Origin: an uncultured Pseudomonadota bacterium
Lineage (GTDB): Bacteria > Pseudomonadota > Gammaproteobacteria > Burkholderiales > Burkholderiaceae
NCBI GenBank assembly: GCA_946480245.1
Contig: CAMLIZ010000073.1
Coordinates: forward strand, 1 to 21,378
Reading direction: 5' to 3'
DNA length: 21,378 nt
Shown here: one piece after another, positions 16,023-21,378 of the stretch
How the letters are laid out: each line of letters begins with the position of its first letter
Position numbering within the stretch: the first letter of the stretch is position 1
The notes under the pieces: model-generated
The model's database searches: none
What the model was told of the DNA's origin: nothing
The model's input: the letters and a program-made list of their open reading frames with translations, nothing else
Program-made: the position numbers and the translations under genes

Positions 16023-17576
16023 ATGAACGCGATCCGCCATGTCCTCATCGTCGGCGGGGGCACCGCCGGCTGGCTCACCGCCGCCTTCCTGGCCCGTCAG
16101 CTCGGCACCGCCCGCGGCGGCGTGCGCGTCACGCTCGTGGAATCCAGCGACATCGGGATCATCGGCGTCGGCGAAGGCACCTTCCCGTCCATCAAGGGCA
16201 CGCTGGCCACCATCGGCATCGACGAGGCGCGCCTGATCCGCGACAGCACGGCCACCTTCAAGCAGGGCGTCAAGTTCGTCGACTGGGTGCGCCCGCCGGG
16301 CTCGCGCGGCCCGGACCATTACTTCCATCCGTTCAGCGCGCCGAGCCAGCGCCCGGGCGGGCCCGAGCTTCTGCCCTATTGGCTGCTCGGCGCGGCCGGC
16401 GACACGCCGTTCGCGCAGGCGGCCACCTTGCAGAAGCAGGTGGCCGACGCGGCCCATGCGCCCAAGCGCATCGGCGACGCCGACTTCACCGGTGCGCTGA
16501 ACTACGCCTACCACTTCGACGCCGGCCGCTTTGCCGCCCTGCTGGGCGAGCAGGCGCGCATGCTCGGCGTGCAGCATGTGCTGGCCACCGTGGAGCGCGT
16601 GGAGCTGGCCGAGGACGGCGCCATCGCCGGCGTGCACACGCGCGAACGCGGCCTGCTGCAGGCCGACCTGTACGTGGACTGCACCGGCTTTCGCGCGGCC
16701 CTGATCGGCGACGCGCTGAAGAGCCCGTGGCGCAGCGTGCAGCACACGCTGTTCGTCGATCGCGCGCTGGCGGTGCAGGTGCCCTACGAGCGCAAGGACG
16801 CGCCCATCCCCTCCTACACCGTCAGCACCGCGCACGAGGCCGGCTGGACCTGGGACATCGGCCTGCATCAGCGGCGCGGCATCGGCTATGTGTACTCCAG
16901 CGCGCACACCGACGACGCGCGCGCCGAGCAGGTGCTGCGGCAGTACGCCGGCGCCGATGCGGAACGCGCCAGCCTGCGACACCTGAAGCTCAACCTCGGC
17001 TACCGCGACGTGCAGTGGGTGAAGAACTGCGTGGCGGTGGGCCTGGCGGGCGGGTTCCTGGAGCCGCTGGAGTCGTCAGGCATCGGGCTGATCGAGACGG
17101 CGGCGTACTACATCGCCTACCTGTTCCCGTACGACGGCCACACAGAGCCGGCGGCACGCCACTTCAATGCGCTGATGCGCGGGCGCTACGAGCGCATCGT
17201 CGACTTCATCAAGCTGCACTACGCGCTCACGCAGCGCACCGACAGCCCGTTCTGGATCGACAACGCGGACCCGCGCAGCATGAACGACAGCCTGCGCGAG
17301 AAGCTGGCGATGTGGCGCAGCCGCCCGCCGCACCGCCTGGACTTCATCGCCGACATGGAGATGTACGCCACCGCGAGCTGGCAGTTCGTGCTCTACGGGA
17401 TGGAGTACAAGACCGCGCTGCAGGCCGCGGGGCATGCGCGCATGGAGGAGGCGCGGCGCGAATTCCAGACCCTGGCGCAGGTGTCGAAGCAGGCCGTGGC
17501 CGACCTGCCCGAGCACCGCGCGCTGGTGAGCCACCTGTGCGCGCGCCAGCCGCGCGCGGCCGGCGCGCTGGCCTGA
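16023..17576 (+). CDS. Flavin-dependent tryptophan-halogenase-family protein
   Basis: A 517-residue member of the tryptophan 7-halogenase family (FADH2-dependent). The FAD-binding GGGTAGW is at 11-17. K80 in TFKQGVKF aligns with the catalytic lysine of PrnA (K79). E350 in EPLESSGIG aligns with its active-site glutamate. The WxWxIP motif reads WTWDIG (275-280), with Gly for Pro. The start at 16023 opens directly on the flavin-binding strand; earlier in-frame ATGs at 15963 and 15987 lie in the operator and promoter. It is divergent from a TonB-dependent receptor and under matching LacI operators. Such receptor-linked halogenases are known in xanthomonads and relatives and usually act on free indoles or unknown substrates, not in antibiotic pathways. 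No flavin reductase gene is in the window. Halogenation is inferred from intact residues; substrate unknown. Confidence 0.92.
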   Translation: MNAIRHVLIVGGGTAGWLTAAFLARQLGTARGGVRVTLVESSDIGIIGVGEGTFPSIKGTLATIGIDEARLIRDSTATFKQGVKFVDWVRPPGSRGPDHYFHPFSAPSQRPGGPELLPYWLLGAAGDTPFAQAATLQKQVADAAHAPKRIGDADFTGALNYAYHFDAGRFAALLGEQARMLGVQHVLATVERVELAEDGAIAGVHTRERGLLQADLYVDCTGFRAALIGDALKSPWRSVQHTLFVDRALAVQVPYERKDAPIPSYTVSTAHEAGWTWDIGLHQRRGIGYVYSSAHTDDARAEQVLRQYAGADAERASLRHLKLNLGYRDVQWVKNCVAVGLAGGFLEPLESSGIGLIETAAYYIAYLFPYDGHTEPAARHFNALMRGRYERIVDFIKLHYALTQRTDSPFWIDNADPRSMNDSLREKLAMWRSRPPHRLDFIADMEMYATASWQFVLYGMEYKTALQAAGHARMEEARREFQTLAQVSKQAVADLPEHRALVSHLCARQPRAAGALA

Positions 17577-17582
17577 GCGCCG

Positions 17583-18662
17583 TCAGCGCGCGGGCACGGC
17601 AGACACAGCGCGACGGCCCTTCACGATGGCGCCCGTGGATTCGCGCAGCACCAGCTCGTAGGGCAGCACGCGCTCGTGCGGCCCCGGCTCGGCCTCCTGG
17701 ACACCGGGCCGCACCACTTGCGCCAGCAGCATCTCCACCGCGGCCACCGCCATGTCGAACACCGGCTGGCGCACGGTGGTGAGCCCGGGCCAGACGAGAC
17801 GCGCAGCCGGCGAATCGTCGAAGCCGGCCACCGACAGGTCGCCCGGCACCTGCAGGCCGCGCCGCTGCGCGGCTGCCAGCACACCGAGCGCCATGTCGTC
17901 GTTGCTCGCGAACACCGCGGTGGGCGCGGAGCGGCCGCGCAGCAGCTGCTCGGCCGCAGCCTCGCCGGACGGGAAGCTGAAGTCGCCGTTGCACACCCAG
18001 GCCTCGTCGATCGGCAGGTCGTGCGCCTGCATCGCGCGCTTGAAGCCGCGCCAGCGCAGGGCCGATGCCGGCTGGTCGGCGGCGCCCTTCACGAAACCGA
18101 TGCGCCGATGGCCGAGTGCGATCAGGCGCTCGGTGAGCTCCTCGGCGGCCCGCACCTCGTCCATGCGCACGTGCGGCAGGCGCTTGCCGCGCTCGCCCGG
18201 CGACAGCAGCACGCACGGCGTGCCGGTGGCCCGCAGGGCGGCCAGCATGTCGGCGTTGTCGCACAGCGGCGGCGTGAGGATGATGCCGTCGGGCCGCAGC
18301 GCCGCCAGCATGTGATCGAGCTGCGACACCATGTTCTCGGCGTCGCGCCCGAACGACTCGACCACCAGGTGATAGCCCGACTCGCGGCAACGCAAGGTGG
18401 CGCCGCGCTGCAGGCCGGCCACGAACTCGGCGCTGGGGTCGTAGTACAGCAGGCCGATCAGGAACGAGCGCGCACCCGCCAGGCTGCGCGCCGACAGCTT
18501 GGGCCGGTACTTCAGCTCGGCCACCACGCGCAGCACCACGTCGCGCGTCTCCGGCCGCACGTTGGGCTCCTGGTTGAGCACGCGCGACACGGTCTTGATC
18601 GACACGCCCGCCTGCTCCGCCACCTCCACGATCGTCGGCGCCTGGCCGCTGCGCTGGTTCAC
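17583..18662 (-). CDS. LacI-family transcriptional regulator 2 (paralogue)
   Basis: A 359-residue LacI/GalR-type regulator closely similar to regulator 1 along its whole length. The HTH (about 10-30, TIVEVAEQAGVSIKTVSRVLN) has the same recognition helix, and the hinge KYRPKLSARSLAGARS is identical. The effector domain shares GLLYYDPS, DGIILTPP, HRRIGFVKG, FASNDDMALG and VAGFDDSPAA, but the C-terminus differs (LLAQVVRPGVQEAEPG). The GTG at 18662 is chosen because its N-terminus aligns residue for residue with regulator 1; a TTG at 18716 is an alternative. It converges with the halogenase across only 6 bp. Likely it binds the same TGACAACG palindromes, perhaps answering to a different sugar. 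No such palindrome is visible before its own start. Confidence 0.94.
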   Translation of the reverse strand: MNQRSGQAPTIVEVAEQAGVSIKTVSRVLNQEPNVRPETRDVVLRVVAELKYRPKLSARSLAGARSFLIGLLYYDPSAEFVAGLQRGATLRCRESGYHLVVESFGRDAENMVSQLDHMLAALRPDGIILTPPLCDNADMLAALRATGTPCVLLSPGERGKRLPHVRMDEVRAAEELTERLIALGHRRIGFVKGAADQPASALRWRGFKRAMQAHDLPIDEAWVCNGDFSFPSGEAAAEQLLRGRSAPTAVFASNDDMALGVLAAAQRRGLQVPGDLSVAGFDDSPAARLVWPGLTTVRQPVFDMAVAAVEMLLAQVVRPGVQEAEPGPHERVLPYELVLRESTGAIVKGRRAVSAVPAR

Positions 18663-18762
18663 GCTGTCTCGCTCTCGCTCCTGCCCACCGGGCCCACCCG
18701 CGGCACTGTGCCACAAGCGCTGGCGGCCGCGGCCCGGCCGCTACACTTGCGGCCTGCCTTCT

Positions 18763-18850
18763 GGAAGCGTGGCCGAGCGGTTTAAGGCACCGGTCTTGAA
18801 AACCGGCGACGGGCAACCGTCCGTGAGTTCGAATCTCACCGCTTCCGCCA
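18763..18850 (+). tRNA. serT: tRNA-Ser(UGA)
   Basis: The cloverleaf is complete. Acceptor stem GGAAGCG/CGCTTCC (18763-18769 and 18840-18846) is followed by discriminator G and an encoded CCA. The anticodon stem CCGGT/ACCGG holds the loop CTTGAAA, anticodon TGA. A long variable arm (GACGG/CCGTC) marks a class II tRNA, and the T-arm is GTGAG-TTCGAAT-CTCAC. The long variable arm and G discriminator fit serine. TACACT (18742-18747) is a possible -10 upstream. No duplicated 3' end that would mark an integrated element was found in the window. Confidence 0.97.
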
Positions 18851-18873
18851 GAGGTGCAGCGCCCCCGCAGTCC

Positions 18874-20283
18874 CTACACCAGCCGCTCGATCCGCCGCTT
18901 GCGCCACACGCCGCGGTAGTAGGCCGACTGCAGCACGAGCATCGATACGAACGTGACCGGATAGGCCATCCAGACGCCGCCGAGGCCGAAGTGGTGCGAC
19001 AGCCCGTAGGCCGACGGCACCTCGATCGCGGCGATACAGAAGATGGCGATGCCGGTGGGCGCCAGCACCGCGCCGGAGGCCCGCATCACGCCACTGACCA
19101 CCGAAGCGCAGCCGAACACCACGCTGCTCCACAGCATGATGTGCAGCAGCGATTGCGCCAGGTCCACCACCGGCGCGCTCGTGATGAACAGGCTCATCAG
19201 CGCGCGCGAGAACAGGTAGCCCACGAGTACCAGCGTGCCCGTGATCGCCACGTTCATCAGCAGCCCGGTGCGGGTGATCAGGCCGAGCCGCTCGGGCTTG
19301 CCCGCGCCGATGGCCTGCGCGCCGAGGATCGACGCGGTGATCGCAATCGACAGCGCCGGGAACTGCACGTAGTTGACCACCTGGTTCACCGCACCGTAGG
19401 CGGCGGTGGCGTCCGGCCCGTAGCGGTTGACGAGCGCCAGCAGCACGATCTCGGCGAGCGAGATCACGATCATCTGCAGCCCGGTGGGCAGGCCGATCCT
19501 GACCACCAGCCGCAGGATGTGCGGGTTCACGCGCAGCGCGCGCAGCAGTTCGGCATCGGGTGCCAGCGGGTGCTGCACGCGCCGCATGTGCCAGGCAAGA
19601 TAGAGCAGCGCGGCCACGAAGGACACGATGGACGCCGCTGCCGCACTGGTGACCCCCAGCTGCGGCAGGCCGGCCCAGCCGCGGATGAACGCCGGCGTGA
19701 GCAGGCACGACACCGCGGTGGACAACAGCAGTGCATACAGCGGTGTCACGGTGTCGCCCACGCCGCGCATCAGCTGCGTCGTCAGGATGAACACCAGCAG
19801 CCCGGGCATCGCCAGCATCATCATGCGGGCGTAGCCGATGGCCTGCGGCAGCACCTCCGGCGGCGTCTGCAGCCACTGCAGCAGCTTGTCGGTGAAGGCG
19901 CCGCCGAACAGCGCCACCGTCACGCCGAGCATCAGGCCGAGCGAGATGGCGGTGCCGGCGATCGTCTTCACCTTGTGCGTCTCGCGCGCGCCCCAGGCCT
20001 GTCCGATCAACACCGACGCGCCCGCGCCGATGCCGATGACCAGCGAGATGAAGAAGAACAGGATCGGGAACATCGCCGACACCGACGCCAGCGCGCGCGT
20101 GCCCAGCATCTGCCCGACGAACACGTTGTTGAAGGTGCCCGACAGCGCCTGCAGCACGTTGCCCAGCACCATCGGCCCCAGGAAGGCGAGGAACACGCGC
20201 CACAGCGGCCGCCCCTCCAGGCGCGCGGCCCGCGAGGCAGCGCCGGGGGCAGGCGGCGGCGCCGCCGGAGCATCGTCGGTCAT
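18874..20283 (-). CDS. MATE family efflux transporter
   Basis: A 469-residue inner-membrane protein of the multidrug and toxic compound extrusion family. It has about twelve hydrophobic segments in two similar halves. The first helix region, FLGPMVLGNVLQALSGTFNNVFVGQMLG, is the classic MATE N-terminus; GAGASVLIGQAWGARE and, in the second half, IGLPTGLQMIVISLAEIVLLALVNRYG and SILGAQAIGAGKPERL are conserved. Such proteins use Na or proton gradients to expel cationic drugs or metabolites. The ATG at 20283 gives the usual length; the open frame further upstream is a shadow of the DUF1345 gene. It lies 2 bp below the DUF1345 stop, so they are likely one transcript. Substrate unknown. Confidence 0.94.
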   Translation of the reverse strand: MTDDAPAAPPPAPGAASRAARLEGRPLWRVFLAFLGPMVLGNVLQALSGTFNNVFVGQMLGTRALASVSAMFPILFFFISLVIGIGAGASVLIGQAWGARETHKVKTIAGTAISLGLMLGVTVALFGGAFTDKLLQWLQTPPEVLPQAIGYARMMMLAMPGLLVFILTTQLMRGVGDTVTPLYALLLSTAVSCLLTPAFIRGWAGLPQLGVTSAAAASIVSFVAALLYLAWHMRRVQHPLAPDAELLRALRVNPHILRLVVRIGLPTGLQMIVISLAEIVLLALVNRYGPDATAAYGAVNQVVNYVQFPALSIAITASILGAQAIGAGKPERLGLITRTGLLMNVAITGTLVLVGYLFSRALMSLFITSAPVVDLAQSLLHIMLWSSVVFGCASVVSGVMRASGAVLAPTGIAIFCIAAIEVPSAYGLSHHFGLGGVWMAYPVTFVSMLVLQSAYYRGVWRKRRIERLV

Positions 20284-20285
20284 GG

Positions 20286-20957
20286 TCAGATCAGGCTTGC
20301 CGCGATGTTGACCAGCAGCGCCAGCACCATCGTGTTGAACAGGTACGCGAGCACGCAGTGCAGCGTGCCGATGCGCCGCATCGGCTTGCTCGTGAACGCC
20401 ACGTCGGCCGTCTGCCCGGAGGTGCCGATCACACAGGCGAAGTAGAAGAAGTCGCCGTAGTCGGGCGTGTCGTCGCCTGGAAACTGCAGGCCGCCCGGGC
20501 GATGGGCACCGAGCGCGGCGTAGTAATCGTGCGCGTAGTGCAGCGTGAACATCACCTGGATGAAGGCCCACGACGACAGCACCGTGAGCCCGGCCAGGGC
20601 GATGTGCGCGGTGCGCTGGGCCCCATGCAGGTCCCGGGCCACAGCCAGCTGGCCGGCGATCGCGGCCAGGCTGGCCACGGCCGACACCACCACCAGCACC
20701 AGGATCACCAGTTGTCCGTCGTCCTGCCACTGGGCGCGCCGGCGCATGTGGTGCTGCGACGAGCGCAGCATCATCACTGCGGCCAGCAGCACGTACAGCA
20801 AGGCGCCGGCGTTCCAGGCCACCAGCAGCCGGGTGACGGCGTGATGCGCCAGTTGCTGGGGCAGCGCCAGTGCCACGGCGAGCGCCACGCCGGCCGCGAT
20901 GAGCAGGCGCGGACGCGCACGCAGGGCACGCAACAGGCTGGCGCGGCGCGCGATCAC
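20286..20957 (-). CDS. DUF1345 family membrane protein
   Basis: A 223-residue membrane protein with about five hydrophobic segments. It shows features of the DUF1345 family (PF07077): an Arg-rich start (RALRARPRLLIAAGVAL), SSWAFIQVMFTLHYAHDYY, GDDTPDYGDFFYFACVIGTSGQTADV and a terminal NTMVLALLVNIAASL. The GTG at 20957 overlaps the stop of the upstream permease as GTGA, so translation is probably coupled; GGGAG lies very close before it. A frame extension upstream is opposite known coding and not credible. Function is not established for the family. It stands between an FtsX/MacB-type permease and a MATE exporter, both envelope proteins. Confidence 0.85.
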   Translation of the reverse strand: MIARRASLLRALRARPRLLIAAGVALAVALALPQQLAHHAVTRLLVAWNAGALLYVLLAAVMMLRSSQHHMRRRAQWQDDGQLVILVLVVVSAVASLAAIAGQLAVARDLHGAQRTAHIALAGLTVLSSWAFIQVMFTLHYAHDYYAALGAHRPGGLQFPGDDTPDYGDFFYFACVIGTSGQTADVAFTSKPMRRIGTLHCVLAYLFNTMVLALLVNIAASLI

Positions 20958-21378
20958 AACTCCCGCAGCGCGGTGGTCACCGGCAGCCGCGCCGCACGCA
21001 CCGCCGGGAACAGGCCGCCGATGAAGCCGATGGCCAGGGCCCACTTGAGGCCTGTCCACAGCAGCTCGGGCGTCACCTTGAGCTGGAAGCTCAGCTGGCC
21101 CACGGTGCCGGCGGCCAGCGTGGAGGCGCTGTAGCCGTTGAACAGCGCCCACGCCAGCACCCCGCCGATCACGCCGCCGACCAGCGCCAGCAGCATGGTC
21201 TCCAGCATCACCGCCACCACCACCGGCAGCCCGGGGAAACCGATCGCGCGCAAGGTGGCGATCTCGCGGGCGCGCGCGGCCACGGCCGCAAACATGGTGT
21301 TGAGCGCGCCAAACATCGCGCCAATCGCCATGATCACGCCCACCGTGATGCCGATGATGCGGATCACCTGCACCATGC
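20954..21378 (-). CDS. FtsX/MacB-type ABC transporter permease, C-terminal part (partial)
   Basis: The gene runs off the right edge; only its last 141 codons are seen. They contain three hydrophobic helices and the FtsX-like landmarks GAMFGALNTMFAAVAARAREIATLRAIGF, the ETMLLALVGGVIGG segment and the ending GLFPAVRAARLPVTTALREL. This is the C-terminal membrane domain of MacB/LolC-like permeases that move lipoproteins, peptides or drugs out of the inner membrane. The Met coded at 21376 is probably internal, as the domain normally follows a periplasmic region of 200 residues or more. Its stop overlaps the DUF1345 start. Its ATPase partner is presumably outside the window. Confidence 0.9.
   Translation of the reverse strand, partial: MVQVIRIIGITVGVIMAIGAMFGALNTMFAAVAARAREIATLRAIGFPGLPVVVAVMLETMLLALVGGVIGGVLAWALFNGYSASTLAAGTVGQLSFQLKVTPELLWTGLKWALAIGFIGGLFPAVRAARLPVTTALREL

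Noticed and set aside
16023..18662. Halogenase as part of an antibiotic or pyrrolnitrin-like cluster
   Set aside because: No biosynthetic partner, carrier protein or flavin reductase is nearby; the receptor, LacI sites and sugar genes fit a nutrient locus instead.
18763..18850. tRNA-Ser as an attachment site for an integrated island
   Set aside because: No integrase gene and no second copy of the tRNA 3' end were found in the window, and flanking genes have the same base composition.

Overview
The window is GC-rich and densely packed, with many overlapping stop/start codons and few spacers. Gene content fits a Gram-negative proteobacterium: ApaH, a TonB-dependent receptor, a lipoprotein-type sugar ABC importer, protocatechuate-branch genes and a CorC/HlyC protein. 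GC content and gene style suggest a betaproteobacterium of the order Burkholderiales; a GC-rich gammaproteobacterium such as a xanthomonad is not excluded. No transposase, integrase, CRISPR array or phage gene was seen.

Layout. (1) 1-375 has no convincing gene. It holds a strong hairpin (100-127) and a 232-bp nested inverted repeat (138-369) with a 29-bp outer stem. (2) 376-4895, minus strand: a tightly coupled operon read as corC-like, sapC-like, pcaB, then a fused pcaC-pcaD. (3) 4976-5794, plus strand: apaH, which converges on the next operon and shares a CTAG at both stop codons. (4) 5791-12204, minus strand: a carbohydrate operon read as solute-binding lipoprotein, two permeases, GH1 beta-glucosidase, MalK/UgpC-type ATPase, MOSC protein. 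(5) 12258-13325, minus: first LacI-family regulator; 13429-15840, minus: TonB-dependent receptor, with two hairpins between them. (6) 16023-17576, plus: a flavin-dependent tryptophan-halogenase-family gene, divergent from the receptor. (7) 17583-18662, minus: second LacI-family regulator, a close paralogue of the first. (8) 18763-18850, plus: tRNA-Ser(UGA). (9) 18874-21378, minus: MATE exporter, DUF1345 membrane protein, and the C-terminal end of an FtsX/MacB-type permease cut by the window edge.

How it fits together. Regions 4 to 7 look like one regulon. Near-identical palindromes of the form TGACAACGnTnTCA lie in the promoter of the binding-protein operon and twice between the receptor and the halogenase. 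Each overlaps a plausible -35 or spacer. The two LacI proteins have the same recognition helix and probably read the same sites. The proposed route is: outer-membrane uptake of a glucoside by the receptor, capture by the lipoprotein, inner-membrane import by the ABC system, then cytoplasmic hydrolysis by the GH1 enzyme. The halogenase is co-regulated but its substrate is unknown. A SapC-family gene, a usual companion of such halogenases, sits about 12 kb away inside the corC-pca operon. These roles are inferred from family membership and site placement only.
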